64,000 nt of DNA from Nevskia sp043781855 (GCA_043781855.1 JAYWBB010000134.1:1-64000); one strand, 5' to 3'; counted from the first letter of the stretch, positions 17,441 through 26,665 are shown. Notes: generated by a model from the sequence alone, not told the origin. A program made the numbers and translations.

Positions 17441-18568
17441 CTAATTCTGGCCGGTCATTTGATTCAGCAGTACCGCGCCATCCACTACCACCGGCTGCGA
17501 TCCCAGCAAACCTGCGGTCGCAGCGTACTGGTCGGATTCGACAGCGTGCCCTTGCACCGGTGTGCGCCGATAGCGCTTGTCGCCGTCCTGCACGAAAAGG
17601 TAGTCCTGATCGCGGAGGCGGAACACCGCCGATTGGGGCACGACCCAGGCTGGCTTCTCGCCGATCTTCAGCCGGCCGCTGACGAACATCTCCGGCCGCA
17701 GCCGCATCTTAGGATTGGGAATGTCGCAGCGCACCGGTAGGGTATGGGTGTTCGGATCAACGCTTGGCGCGATGAAGGCGACGTGTCCTGTGAAGTGCTC
17801 GCGCGGCAACGCGCTGACTTGGAAGCTCAACTCCTGTTTTAGCTTGAGACTCGAGTAGTCTGCGTCGTAGATGTTGAAGTACAGCCACAGGGTATCGGTG
17901 TTGGCGAGCGTCATAAGCGTGTCGCCGATGCTGAGGTAGCCGCCTGGATCGACGTTGCGCTGCGTCACCACACCAGTGATCGGCGCGCGCACTCGCAGGT
18001 ATTGATCGACTTGGCCGCTCTTTTCGAGCGCGGCGATGTCCTGATCGGAAGCCCCGAGCACTTTGAGGCGGTTGGCGGCGGCGCGGTAGGTTCCGCTGGC
18101 ATCGTCGCGCAGCGTTGCATCGGCGCTGCCTGCCGACAAGGTGTCGCGGAAGCGGCGCGCCAGCAGCAGTTCGTTTTCAGCAGAAATATAGTCGGGACTG
18201 TAGATCTCCGCCAAAGGTTCGCCCACTTTCACCGACTGTCCTTCAAACACGAAGATGCGGCCCAGCCGTCCGGCCACGCGCGCGGCGGCGATGCGCACCT
18301 GCTGCTTGTCCAGCGACAGCTTGCCCGTCACCGGAATGCTGTCCGGTACCGTCTGCCGCTGCGGCATCGCCGTCTTGACGAAGTCTGCGTTGAACCCTTC
18401 CGCCGACTGCACCACGTTGGAATCGGTGGGCTCGGCCTCTGCACGCGACTTTTCGGACTGAGTCGGAGATGGCGCGAGCGCGCCTGTCGAATGCACCCGG
18501 TGGCCGGCAAAATAGCCCACTGCGAGGGCAAGCAAAACCAATATCGCGGTAACTACCCATCGCATCAT
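17441..18568 (-). CDS. RND efflux periplasmic adaptor (CzcB/CusB-like membrane fusion protein)
   Basis: A membrane fusion protein of 375 residues that bridges the RND pump and the outer-membrane channel. It has an N-terminal membrane anchor or signal (residues 4-22), a barrel-sandwich (lipoyl-like) domain split by a helical hairpin ('RLGRIFVFEGQSVKVGEPLAE' and 'VRAPITGVVTQRNVDPGGYL'), and beta-barrel and membrane-proximal domains. No Met-rich or His-rich metal-binding N-terminal extension is obvious, so the metal specificity stays open. It is tightly packed between the channel gene (8-base gap upstream) and the pump gene (4-base gap downstream). Confidence 0.87.
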   Translation of the reverse strand: MMRWVVTAILVLLALAVGYFAGHRVHSTGALAPSPTQSEKSRAEAEPTDSNVVQSAEGFNADFVKTAMPQRQTVPDSIPVTGKLSLDKQQVRIAAARVAGRLGRIFVFEGQSVKVGEPLAEIYSPDYISAENELLLARRFRDTLSAGSADATLRDDASGTYRAAANRLKVLGASDQDIAALEKSGQVDQYLRVRAPITGVVTQRNVDPGGYLSIGDTLMTLANTDTLWLYFNIYDADYSSLKLKQELSFQVSALPREHFTGHVAFIAPSVDPNTHTLPVRCDIPNPKMRLRPEMFVSGRLKIGEKPAWVVPQSAVFRLRDQDYLFVQDGDKRYRRTPVQGHAVESDQYAATAGLLGSQPVVVDGAVLLNQMTGQN

Positions 18569-18576
18569 GTATGCCC

Positions 18577-19920
18577 CTATTCCGGATCTTTGCCGATGGC
18601 TGCGGCCAAGTTGACGTAAGCCTGCAGCGCCGCATTTTCGGCCTGGATTTGCGCCAGTTCGGCGCTGCGCAAACCCGTCTGTGCCTGCAGCAAATCAGCA
18701 AAGGCAGTGCCGCCGTTGCTGCTGTAGCCGGTCAGCGCCAATCGATAAGTCGTCTGGGCCAACGGCAGCAAGCGCTCCTTGGTGAAGCGGAGCTGCTTCA
18801 GAGCCGTCTCGAGGCCGTGATAGGCATTGGCCTCCGCGAGGTCGACCTGCTGCAGGGTGGCTTGCGCGCCCGCTCGGGTGGCATCGAGCTGTGCCTGCGC
18901 TTGTCCGAGACCGGCCTCCTCCTTGCTGAAACCCCAGCTGGGCAGATTGATGCTGATCCCGACCGAATAGGCGCGCAGGGTCTGAAGTTGCACGATCGAG
19001 GGGTCGGCATAACCACCAAGGCTCACTTGGAAGTCCGGCCAAAAAGCCTTGTGTGCGAGCGCCACGCTCTTTTCGGCGGCCTCGATTTGTGATTGGCTGC
19101 CGGCGACGACGGGATTCGTGTGCTGCGCCAGCTTGATGAGCTCCGCCAGTGGCTGCGACGGCAAATGAGGACTGCCGTCCTGGTCTCGCAAATCCAGCAG
19201 CGCCTGCGAGTCTTGACCGCGCAAGGTATTGATCTGTTCCTTGGCGCTCTGGATCTGTTTTTGCAGCGCGTAGCGTTCGTTTTCCAAGCTGCCGGCTGCG
19301 ACTTGCGCATTGAGGAAATCGACGTATGCCGCTGCATTATTGGCATAGCGTACTTTGCTGATTTCCTTGATCTGATCGAGCCGCCGCTGATCCTCGTCCA
19401 TGAAACGCAGTTGATCCTGCAAGGCAACGAACTGGTAGAAACCGAGCTTGAGTTGAGACACCAACTGCAACTCAAGCGTGTCGTACTGCCGACCGACCAC
19501 TTCGGCCTGGGCCTTGGCTACTGCGGCAGCCAAATCGCGCTTGCCGAACCAAAGGAAGGGCTGGGTGAAGGTGTAGTACGCGAAAAAATCGGATTTGCGG
19601 TTGAAGTCAAACGGTCCCCCGGTGTTGGCCTGCTCGAGCAGGCCAAACTGTGGCGCAGGAAGGGCGCCGGCGATGGGAACCTGCAGCTTGGCAGCGAAGT
19701 AGGATTGCCGTGCCTGCTTCAGCTGAGGGTTGTCGCGCCTGAACTGAGCAATCAGATCGGCCAAAGTTTGAGGCGCGGATTGCGGTGAAACGTCTGCCGT
19801 CCCTCCCACATCCGCATGCGCCGGCGGCGTTGCGACGGCGCAGAGCGACAGGCCCGCAGCGATTACCCTCCACCATGAGGGAAGCGAATCGCCGTGTTGG
19901 ACTAATCGGGGCATCTGCAC
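18577..19920 (-). CDS. Outer-membrane efflux protein (TolC/CzcC family)
   Basis: A protein of 447 residues with two repeats of long amphipathic helices, the layout of TolC-family outer-membrane channels; this is the exit duct of the RND system. The signal sequence runs through 'VIAAGLSLCAVATPPAHAD'. Helical repeats are visible in 'YDTLELQLVSQLKLGFYQF' and 'VDLAEANAYHGLETALKQL'. It is the first gene of the operon, so the promoter should lie just beyond 19920. Start choice between Met1 and Met3 is open. Confidence 0.87.
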   Translation of the reverse strand: MQMPRLVQHGDSLPSWWRVIAAGLSLCAVATPPAHADVGGTADVSPQSAPQTLADLIAQFRRDNPQLKQARQSYFAAKLQVPIAGALPAPQFGLLEQANTGGPFDFNRKSDFFAYYTFTQPFLWFGKRDLAAAVAKAQAEVVGRQYDTLELQLVSQLKLGFYQFVALQDQLRFMDEDQRRLDQIKEISKVRYANNAAAYVDFLNAQVAAGSLENERYALQKQIQSAKEQINTLRGQDSQALLDLRDQDGSPHLPSQPLAELIKLAQHTNPVVAGSQSQIEAAEKSVALAHKAFWPDFQVSLGGYADPSIVQLQTLRAYSVGISINLPSWGFSKEEAGLGQAQAQLDATRAGAQATLQQVDLAEANAYHGLETALKQLRFTKERLLPLAQTTYRLALTGYSSNGGTAFADLLQAQTGLRSAELAQIQAENAALQAYVNLAAAIGKDPE

Positions 19921-20404
19921 TCTGGAGTTGGTTTGGATCTTTCGCCGCTCAGCCGTTGGCGAAACGCACCATAAACGCCCGAGCTTTCATAAGCATTACG
20001 CCGACGAATTGGAGTTGGACTATCAGCGTCCGGCCGAGGTACCTTGAAGAAGCCTGGTGGAATCAGACGGCGATCTTGAGCGGGTTGCGATAATAGGTAA
20101 CATTCCAGGGCCGGATGTCGTTGCTGCGGTTGGCGGGACGCTCGGCGGTCGTCGTTTATCCATTTCTATTTCCAGGGTGTCGCCGTCGCGTTGGCGCAGC
20201 AGTGCTGGCCAGCGCGATATTGCATACCAGCCCGGGCTGGCGCTGTGCGCGCTGGATGTCGGGGGAGACTGGCCGCAGATTTCGGCTTCGGAGGCCTCGT
20301 CATTTGCCATCGACCAACAGAGCGCTGCCACTGGCTCGCCAGACCACATAGACGCACCAAGAAAACCCGGGACGGGAGCCGTTCCGGGTTCCATGTGCTT
20401 GAGC
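19921..20404. other. Gene-free stretch between RND operon and tRNA-Arg
   Basis: About 480 bases with no convincing gene. Several frames are open on both strands, but none has family-like composition, a good ribosome site or continuity: they run into the tRNA or are shadows of each other. The left end must hold the promoter of the RND operon. I searched by eye for a direct repeat of the tRNA 3' end near the far end of the RND operon (14.2-14.4 kb) and found none. Confidence 0.4.
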
Positions 20405-20481
20405 TGGTGCGCCCGAGAGGATTCGAACCTCTGACTTCTTCCTTCGGAGGGAAGCACTCTATCCAGCTGAGCTACGGGCGC
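20405..20481 (-). tRNA. tRNA-Arg (anticodon CCG)
   Basis: A complete cloverleaf on the minus strand, with acceptor stem GCGCCCG/CGGGCGC, D-arm GCTCAGCTGGATAGAGT, anticodon stem CTTCC/GGAAG with loop CTCCGAA, T-arm AGAGG-TTCGAAT-CCTCT, and an encoded CCA end after discriminator A. The anticodon CCG reads the arginine codon CGG, common in a GC-rich genome. It stands alone and could have served as an integration target beside the RND operon. Confidence 0.96.
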
Positions 20482-20601
20482 GCGAAAACGTAGTGTAATG
20501 GATGCGGAGCGGCGAGTTGATCCGGCGGCTTGCGACGCCCGCGCAGGCCCGTGATGATTCGCGATCCAATTCCTTCCTTCACCTCGTCCTGACCGCGCAC
20601 C

Positions 20602-20760
20602 ATGGTTCATGGCAAACCGAATCTGCCGCAGAAAGTCTGCGCCGTCTGCGGACGGCCCTTCGCCTGGCGCAAGAAGTGGGAGAAGGTCTGGGACGAAGTG
20701 CGTTACTGCTCCGAGGCTTGCCGCGCGCGGCGCCGACCGGCCAAACAGACCGCGGGCTGA
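20602..20760 (+). CDS. DUF2256 small zinc-ribbon-like protein
   Basis: A 52-residue protein. The pattern 'KVCAVCGRPFAWRKKWEKVW' followed by 'VRYCSEACR' is the DUF2256 signature, with a CxxC and a CxxxC pair that probably bind zinc. Function is unknown; family members are often found next to the photolyase-related FeS-BCP proteins, as here (100 bases upstream of the photolyase gene, same strand). The ATG at 20602 has no strong ribosome site. Confidence 0.85.
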   Translation: MVHGKPNLPQKVCAVCGRPFAWRKKWEKVWDEVRYCSEACRARRRPAKQTAG

Positions 20761-20859
20761 TTTCGCCGTCTGGCCTTGATCATTTCGAGTCTCGCTGCGC
20801 GCCATCGCGGGTTGCAGTGCGAGGCTTTCCAGCCACTATTCTCATGATGGAACTCCACG

Positions 20860-22050
20860 ATGCGCAACCTCATCCTGGTCCTCGGCGATCAGCTCGACGA
20901 AGGATCCTCGGCTTTCTCGGCATTCGATGCCCGGCAGGACGCGGTCTGGATCTGCGAAGCACCGGCGGAGGCCACCTACACCTGGAGCCACAAGGCGCGC
21001 ATCGCGATCTTCCTCGCGGCGATGCGGCACTTCCGCGATGCGCTGCGCGCGCGCGACTGGCATGTCGACTACCACGCCACCGGCGCTCATCCGCACGCCT
21101 CGCTCGCTGACGCGCTGGCAGCGACGCTCGCGCATTCGAAGCCCGTGCGTGTGGTCGTGGTTGAGCCGGGCGAGTGGCGCCTGGTCGGCGACTTCGAGCG
21201 CGTCTGCAGCGCAGCCGGCGTGCCGCTGGTCGTGCGCGAAGACCGCCATTTCCTCTGCCGCAGCGAGGATTTCGCCACCTGGATGGAGAAGCGAAAACAG
21301 CCGCGCATGGAGCATTTCTACCGCTGGATGCGTGCGCGCACGGGCGTGCTGATGCACGACGACAAACCCGAAGGTGGCGCCTGGAACTACGACGTGGAAG
21401 GTTTCGTGCGCCAGATCCTCGGCTGGCGCGAATACGTGCGCGGGCTTTACTGGCACCACATGCCGCAGTATCTCGACGACAACGCGCTAGGTGCTGGGCA
21501 GCCCTTGCCGGCTTTCTACTGGGACGCGCAGACCGACATGAACTGTCTGCGCATCACCATCGGCGACACGCTGAAGCATGCCTACGCTCACCACATCCAG
21601 CGGCTCATGGTCACCGGCCTGTTCGCGCTGCTGCTCGGCGTGAAACCACGCGAGGTGCACGGCTGGTATCTCGCGGTCTATGTCGACGCGGTCGAATGGG
21701 TCGAGCTGCCCAACACCCTCGGCATGAGCCAGTTCGCGGACGGTGGCCTCATGGGCTCGAAGCCCTACATCGCGAGCGGCAGGTACATCGACCGCATGAG
21801 CAACTACTGCACCGGCTGCCGCCACGATCCGGCGCTCGCGACGGGGCCGAACGCCTGCCCGTTCACGACGCTGTACTGGGATTTCCTCGAACGCCACCAG
21901 ACGCGCTTCGCAGGACATCCAAGGCTGAAGATGCAGGTCAACAACCTCGCACGGAAAAGCGCCGGGGAGCGCGCGACGATTGGTCGGGAAGCGGCGCTGC
22001 TGCGCGACCGGCTGGCGATGACGGCGAGCGCCGTGCCGTCGCGTGAGTAA
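20860..22050 (+). CDS. Iron-sulfur bacterial cryptochrome/photolyase (PhrB-like) with internal deletion
   Basis: A flavoprotein of the FeS-BCP family ((6-4) photolyase PhrB type). The N-terminal antenna-domain start ('MRNLILVLGDQLDEGSSAF') and the C-terminal FAD domain are clear. Four cysteines, C229, C317, C320 and C333, have spacings 88, 3 and 13, identical to the [4Fe-4S] ligands C350/C438/C441/C454 of Agrobacterium PhrB. The protein has only 396 residues against about 507, and the cysteines are shifted by 121. The missing segment is at residue 178/179, where 'GGAWNYD' joins directly to 'VEGFVRQILGWREY'; relatives carry about 120 residues of linker and helical domain there. Whether the shortened protein folds or binds FAD is unknown. 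Confidence 0.88.
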   Translation: MRNLILVLGDQLDEGSSAFSAFDARQDAVWICEAPAEATYTWSHKARIAIFLAAMRHFRDALRARDWHVDYHATGAHPHASLADALAATLAHSKPVRVVVVEPGEWRLVGDFERVCSAAGVPLVVREDRHFLCRSEDFATWMEKRKQPRMEHFYRWMRARTGVLMHDDKPEGGAWNYDVEGFVRQILGWREYVRGLYWHHMPQYLDDNALGAGQPLPAFYWDAQTDMNCLRITIGDTLKHAYAHHIQRLMVTGLFALLLGVKPREVHGWYLAVYVDAVEWVELPNTLGMSQFADGGLMGSKPYIASGRYIDRMSNYCTGCRHDPALATGPNACPFTTLYWDFLERHQTRFAGHPRLKMQVNNLARKSAGERATIGREAALLRDRLAMTASAVPSRE

Positions 22051-22137
22051 GTTTGTCCAGCGGACTGTCCGGCGCACCGACCGCTCGGTAGCGGAATGCT
22101 TTGCCAACCTCGCAAGTCCTGGGCGTGCAGGCGAACG

Positions 22138-23043
22138 CTAGCGCGTGGCGAGCACGTCGGCCAGCGCCTCCGGCAGCGCCTTGAAGCGGAACCGGAAGCC
22201 TTGATCAAGACTGCGCTGCGGCAGCACCTTCTGGCCGGTCAGCAGTATCTCTGCCATCTCGCCGACGATCGCGCGCAGCGCGAACCGGGGCATCGGCAGC
22301 AACGCGGGACGATGCACGGCGCGGCCCAGCGCCTTCGCGAATTCCGCATTCGTGACCGGCTCCGGCGCCGTGCCGTTGTAGGCGCCGTGCGCGCTGCCGG
22401 TTTCGATCAACCAGCGGATCAACGCGACGAGATCGGCGCGATGTACCCAGCTCATCCACTGCCGGCCCGTGCCCATCGGTCCGCCAGCGCCGAGCCGGAA
22501 CGGCGGCAGCATCTGCGCGAGTGCGCCGCCGCCGGCGGGGCCGTTCGGGCCGAGCACGATGCCGGTGCGCACACGGCAGACGCGCAGACCGAGCGCCTCC
22601 GCCTTCTGCGCCTCGATCTCCCAGGCGCGGCAGAGGCCGGCCGAGAAGTCGCTGCCGGGCGCGCTGTCTTCGGTGATCCGCTCATCGCCACGCGGCCCGT
22701 AGTAGCCGATCGCCGAGCCGGACACGAGCACTGACGGACGGCGCGACAGTCCCGCCAGCCAGTCGTTGAGGCGTCGCGTGGTGCCGATACGCGAATCGTA
22801 GAACGCCTGCTTGCGTTCGCTGTTCCAGCGGCCGGCGCCAAGGTTTTCGCCAGCGAGATTGACGACCGCATCGACACCATCAAGCGCCGCGAGATCGTCG
22901 AGAGCCGTTGCACCGCTGGGCAGCCGGCGCAACGCGCGCTTCGGATCGCGCGTCAGCACAGTGACCGCATGACCATCGCGGAGCAGCGCGCTGGTGAGCT
23001 CCAGACCGATGAAGCCGGTACCGCCGGTGATCAAGGCATGCAT
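22138..23043 (-). CDS. TIGR01777-family SDR protein (YfcH-like epimerase)
   Basis: A 301-residue extended short-chain dehydrogenase-type protein with an N-terminal NAD(P)-binding motif 'ITGGTGFIG' and the family segments 'VNLAGENLGAGRW' and 'SGSAIGYYG'. The C-terminal DUF1731 part is present ('LRAIVGEMAEILLTGQKVLP'). Its catalytic function is not established. It overlaps the 3' end of the pdeM gene by 13 bases and belongs to the same minus-strand run. Confidence 0.88.
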   Translation of the reverse strand: MHALITGGTGFIGLELTSALLRDGHAVTVLTRDPKRALRRLPSGATALDDLAALDGVDAVVNLAGENLGAGRWNSERKQAFYDSRIGTTRRLNDWLAGLSRRPSVLVSGSAIGYYGPRGDERITEDSAPGSDFSAGLCRAWEIEAQKAEALGLRVCRVRTGIVLGPNGPAGGGALAQMLPPFRLGAGGPMGTGRQWMSWVHRADLVALIRWLIETGSAHGAYNGTAPEPVTNAEFAKALGRAVHRPALLPMPRFALRAIVGEMAEILLTGQKVLPQRSLDQGFRFRFKALPEALADVLATR

Positions 23044-23720
23044 GCTGCGGACTCCGAAAGAGGACTCGACTGTAACGCGACCAACCCGCCCGGCGTGACC
23101 GCGACGACCTGATCCGCCGCCGCCGGCGTGACCCGATAGCCGCCAGTGAAGGCACCGAACGACGGCAGCACGCCGATACCGCTGGCGGCGCCGAACCAGA
23201 ACACCGGCAGATGCAGCGAATCTCCGCGCGACCGCAGCGAGACGACCGGATGAAGGTGCCCGGCGAGCACGTAGCCGCGTTCATCCGGCGCGGGTTCATG
23301 TGCAAACACGAACGGGGGCTCGTACCACGCGCCGGTGATCCAGTGGATCCGCCATAGGCCGGGCAGCCGCTCGACGCTGCGATCGTGATTGCCGCGTATC
23401 GCTTCGATGGCAAGCGCGGGGTGGCGCTCGCGAAACGCATCGATCGCGGCAATCGCGGGCTCGTCCGGAGAGAGACGCGCGTGGAGGAGGTCGCCGAGCA
23501 CGAGCAGGCGCTGCGCCTGTGTTTTTTCGAGCAGGCGGTCGAGACGACCGAGATCGGATTGTGTCGAGCCACTCGGCACCGCCACCCCGGCACGCCGGAA
23601 CGCCGCGCCCTTGCCGAGATGCACGTCGGCAACGATCAACGTCGATCGACGCGGCCAATACAACGCGCGATCCGGCAGCAGCTGCAACGGCTCTCCGGCG
23701 ACGATCAGCTCGATCATCAT
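23031..23720 (-). CDS. pdeM: Ligase-associated metallophosphoesterase PdeM
   Basis: A calcineurin-like phosphoesterase of 229 residues, a member of the ligase-associated DNA damage response set (TIGR04123). Metal-binding motifs appear in order: 'VADVHLGKG', 'GDLLHAR', 'GNHDR' and 'GHLHPV'. In this family it usually sits with a DEXH helicase, an ATP-dependent ligase and an MBL exonuclease, and all three are encoded within 13 kb here on the same strand. The start ATG overlaps the stop of the preceding monooxygenase-like gene as ATGA. Confidence 0.9.
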   Translation of the reverse strand: MMIELIVAGEPLQLLPDRALYWPRRSTLIVADVHLGKGAAFRRAGVAVPSGSTQSDLGRLDRLLEKTQAQRLLVLGDLLHARLSPDEPAIAAIDAFRERHPALAIEAIRGNHDRSVERLPGLWRIHWITGAWYEPPFVFAHEPAPDERGYVLAGHLHPVVSLRSRGDSLHLPVFWFGAASGIGVLPSFGAFTGGYRVTPAAADQVVAVTPGGLVALQSSPLSESAACMP

Positions 23721-24076
23721 CGGCGGGCCGGGGGCTTGCCGTAGGCGCGTTCGACTTTCGCGACGCGAAGCTCGTAACGCGAATACCAGTGCGTGCGGCC
23801 GTACTCGCGCGTGGCGCGATGCTCGGCCTGCAGCTTCCAGGCGAGGATCGAGGCCTCATCGCGCCAGTAGCTCACGGTGATGCCGAAACCGTCCGCATCG
23901 CGCGCGCTTTCGATGCCGAGAAAGCCGGGCTGCTCGCGCGCCAGATCGTCCATGCGCGCGGCCGCAGTCGCGTAGCCTTCGACATCGCCGGGCAGACGCC
24001 GGCTCGAGAAAATCACCGCGTAATACGCGGACTCGGCGGACGGTTCGGGCAGCGCGGCGAAAGCGGAATCGGGCAT
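23717..24076 (-). CDS. Antibiotic biosynthesis monooxygenase (ABM) domain protein
   Basis: A small protein of 119 residues with a single ABM/dimeric alpha-beta barrel domain: 'YYAVIFSSRRL' strand, 'MDDLAREQPGFLGIESARD' helix-strand, 'ISYW'-like strand ('GITVSYWRDEASILAW') and a final 'WYSRYELRVAKVERAYG', as in YqjZ-type proteins. Activity is unknown. Its stop overlaps the pdeM start, and it lies 22 bases after the DEXH helicase gene. Its place inside the repair operon is probably incidental. Confidence 0.8.
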   Translation of the reverse strand: MPDSAFAALPEPSAESAYYAVIFSSRRLPGDVEGYATAAARMDDLAREQPGFLGIESARDADGFGITVSYWRDEASILAWKLQAEHRATREYGRTHWYSRYELRVAKVERAYGKPPARR

Positions 24077-24098
24077 GACGACATGATAGCGCCGGCCC

Positions 24099-26516
24099 TC
24101 AGCGCGCCGCTGCCTTCTCCAGCTGCGCCGCCATGCGCAGCACGCGCTCGCGCCAGTCCTCGTTGCTCAGGCGCGAGCCGATGCGCGCGGCCCAGAGCGG
24201 GAACGCGAAGGGCGTGAAGCGCGGTGTGTCGATCAGCACGACTTCGCTGCCTGCGATCGTGTCGAGCGCCTCGCGCAGCCCTCGATAATCGAGCTGGTGT
24301 TCGAGCACCTCGGCCAGCGCCTGGCGCGTCAGCAGGTTGTCGCGGTCGTACTTCGCGAGCACGTCGTAGATCAGGCCCGACGAAACCGGCACCTGTTTCA
24401 CGGTCTTGCCATTGCCGGGATAGCCCTCGAAGACGAGTCCGGCCACGCGCGCTATTTCGCGGAAGCGGCGTCGCGCCATCTCGGCGGCGTTGAGGCTGGC
24501 GGGCAGATCGACTTCGAGATTCACCGGCGACAGCAGCGCCTTGAGTTTCGCGGCATCGAGCGCGGGCGGCAGTTTTTCGACCAGCAGCTCGAAGCCGTAA
24601 TCGTTCGGTGTGAGGGTGGCGGTGATCGGCGTCTCGCGGCCGATGCGCCAGGCCAGCAGTGCGGCGAGCCCTTCATGCACGTGACGGCCCGCGAAAGGAA
24701 ACACGAACAAATGCTCGCCCTCGCGCGACTTCGTACGCTCGGCGAGCAACACGCCGGACCGCGGCAGGTGCGACCATTTTTGCTGGATATCGAGCAGCGG
24801 CCGCAGTGCGCGCAGCTCCGGTGATTCATCCGGCGCGCCGGCCGGCCGAGACAACAGCTCGACGAGACTGGCCGCGAGAGTCGACGACAGCGGCATCTTG
24901 CCGCCGGCCCAGCGCGGCGTGGTCTGGCTCTTGCCGCCGGGGCGCACGTACGCGGTCATGTCTTTCGTGCGGATCAGTTCGAGCTTGCGGCCGGCGAACA
25001 GGAAACTCTCGCCGGCGCGCAGGCGGGCGATGAAACTTTCCTCGACGCTGCCGAGGAAGCCGCCGCTCAAAAACTTCACGCGCATCATCGAATCCGACGT
25101 GATGGTGCCGATGTTCATGCGATGCCGGCGCGCGATGGTGGCGTCGTCGACGGCGAGCACGCCGTCTTTGCGCACAACCACCTTCTGGTACTGCGGGTAA
25201 GCGTGCAGCGCGCCGCCGCGCATCACGAAGTCGAGCACCCAATGCCATTCAGGGTCGGGCAGGCCGGCATAGGCATGCGCGTGCGCGATCTCGGCGCGAA
25301 TCTCGTCGGCGGTGACGCTGCCGGTCAGCGCCAGTGTCACCACATGCTGCGCGAGCACGTCGAGCGAGTTCGTCAGCGGCCGGCGCGGTTCGATGCGCCG
25401 TGCTTCCAGTGCGGCGCGTGCGGCGGCGAACTCGGCGAGCTCCAGCGCATGCGTCGGCACGCAGATGATGCGGCTCGCCGCACCCGGCTGATGACCGGAG
25501 CGGCCCGCTCGCTGCAACAGGCGCGCGACCCCCTTCGGCCCGCCGATCTGGATCACCTGATCGACCGGGCTGAAGTCGACCCCGAGATCGAGCGAACTCG
25601 TGGCGACGACACAGCGCAGCGCGCCAGAACGCAGGCCGTCCTCGACCTGCGCGCGCAGCGTCGCGTCGATCGAGCCGTGATGCAGCGCCACGGCCATGCC
25701 CGGCCGGATCATTTCGAGTGCTTCGAACCAGCGCTCAGCCTGCGAACGCGTGTTGGTGAACAGCAACGTGCTGCGCGCCCGCTCGATCTGATCCGCAACG
25801 CGCGGCAAGAGTTGCAGGCCCATGTGACCAGCCCAGGGAAAGCGGTCGACGGGGTCCGGAATGAGTGTCGCGATGTCGATGCGCTTCGGCAGCTCGCCGC
25901 CGATCAGACGGCCCTCGACGCCAGGACCGAGCAAGGCTGCGCGCGCTTCGTCGAGATTGCCGAGCGTCGCCGAAAGCCCCCAGATGCGCAGCCCCGGCGC
26001 CAGCGCCCGCAGCCGTGCAATCACCAGCTCCGTCTGCACGCCGCGCTTGCTGCCGAGCAGCTCGTGCCACTCGTCGACGACTACCGCACGCACTGACCGC
26101 CACTGCGGAATCAGGTCGGCATAGCTGAGCAGCAGCGAGGCGGATTCCGGCGTGGTGACCAGCGCCTGCGGCAGCCGCTTGCGCTGGCGTGCGCGCGCCG
26201 CCGAGCCGGTGTCGCCGCTGCGCACGTCGACCCGCCACGGCACATCGAGATCGTCGCAGGCGCGCTGCAGATTCGCGGCGGTGTCGGCCGCGAGCGCGCG
26301 CATCGGCGTGATCCAGAGCACGCGGATCGGCTCATCCGCACCATCGGCTTCGAGTAGCGGGCCGAGCCAGGCGGCCAGCGTCTTGCCGGTGCCGGTCGGC
26401 GCATGAATGAGTCCGGACTCACCGCGCGCATAGGCCGCCCAGGCCTCCCGCTGGAAATCGAATATCGTCCACTTGCGGCGCTTGAACCAGCGCTCGATCT
26501 TGACCAGAGTCGTCAC
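24099..26516 (-). CDS. Ligase-associated DEXH-box helicase (Lhr-core type)
   Basis: A superfamily 2 helicase of 805 residues, the expected length for the TIGR04121 group of the ligase-associated DNA damage response system. Motifs are Walker A 'PTGTGKT' (near residue 42), 'VVDEWHELLG' as the DEXH box, 'LSATLGN' motif III and 'LLQRAGRSGHQPG' motif VI. The C-terminal half resembles the Lhr core winged-helix and beta-barrel part. It probably unwinds or remodels nucleic acid during repair with the ligase, exonuclease and PdeM encoded nearby. It is divergent from rarD. Confidence 0.92.
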   Translation of the reverse strand: MTTLVKIERWFKRRKWTIFDFQREAWAAYARGESGLIHAPTGTGKTLAAWLGPLLEADGADEPIRVLWITPMRALAADTAANLQRACDDLDVPWRVDVRSGDTGSAARARQRKRLPQALVTTPESASLLLSYADLIPQWRSVRAVVVDEWHELLGSKRGVQTELVIARLRALAPGLRIWGLSATLGNLDEARAALLGPGVEGRLIGGELPKRIDIATLIPDPVDRFPWAGHMGLQLLPRVADQIERARSTLLFTNTRSQAERWFEALEMIRPGMAVALHHGSIDATLRAQVEDGLRSGALRCVVATSSLDLGVDFSPVDQVIQIGGPKGVARLLQRAGRSGHQPGAASRIICVPTHALELAEFAAARAALEARRIEPRRPLTNSLDVLAQHVVTLALTGSVTADEIRAEIAHAHAYAGLPDPEWHWVLDFVMRGGALHAYPQYQKVVVRKDGVLAVDDATIARRHRMNIGTITSDSMMRVKFLSGGFLGSVEESFIARLRAGESFLFAGRKLELIRTKDMTAYVRPGGKSQTTPRWAGGKMPLSSTLAASLVELLSRPAGAPDESPELRALRPLLDIQQKWSHLPRSGVLLAERTKSREGEHLFVFPFAGRHVHEGLAALLAWRIGRETPITATLTPNDYGFELLVEKLPPALDAAKLKALLSPVNLEVDLPASLNAAEMARRRFREIARVAGLVFEGYPGNGKTVKQVPVSSGLIYDVLAKYDRDNLLTRQALAEVLEHQLDYRGLREALDTIAGSEVVLIDTPRFTPFAFPLWAARIGSRLSNEDWRERVLRMAAQLEKAAAR

Positions 26517-26665
26517 GCCAACGCCGGCTCTGGCGGGCTGTCGCGCATTGCTGACAAGGCTGGGCCGCGGTGGGGGTCGATCATGAGATCGCCACTGTAG
26601 CCGCCGCGCGGCATTATCATCGCGCGCCAGTTTCGGACGGCCTCGGCGCCGTCAAGGATGATGCG

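Noticed and set aside
20057..20434. Plus-strand open frame upstream of the tRNA
   Set aside because: It ends inside the tRNA, has no ribosome site and matches no family pattern; probably chance in GC-rich DNA.
20023..20805. Long open frame on the minus strand across the tRNA-Arg
   Set aside because: It runs through the tRNA and the DUF2256 gene, and its composition is not protein-like.
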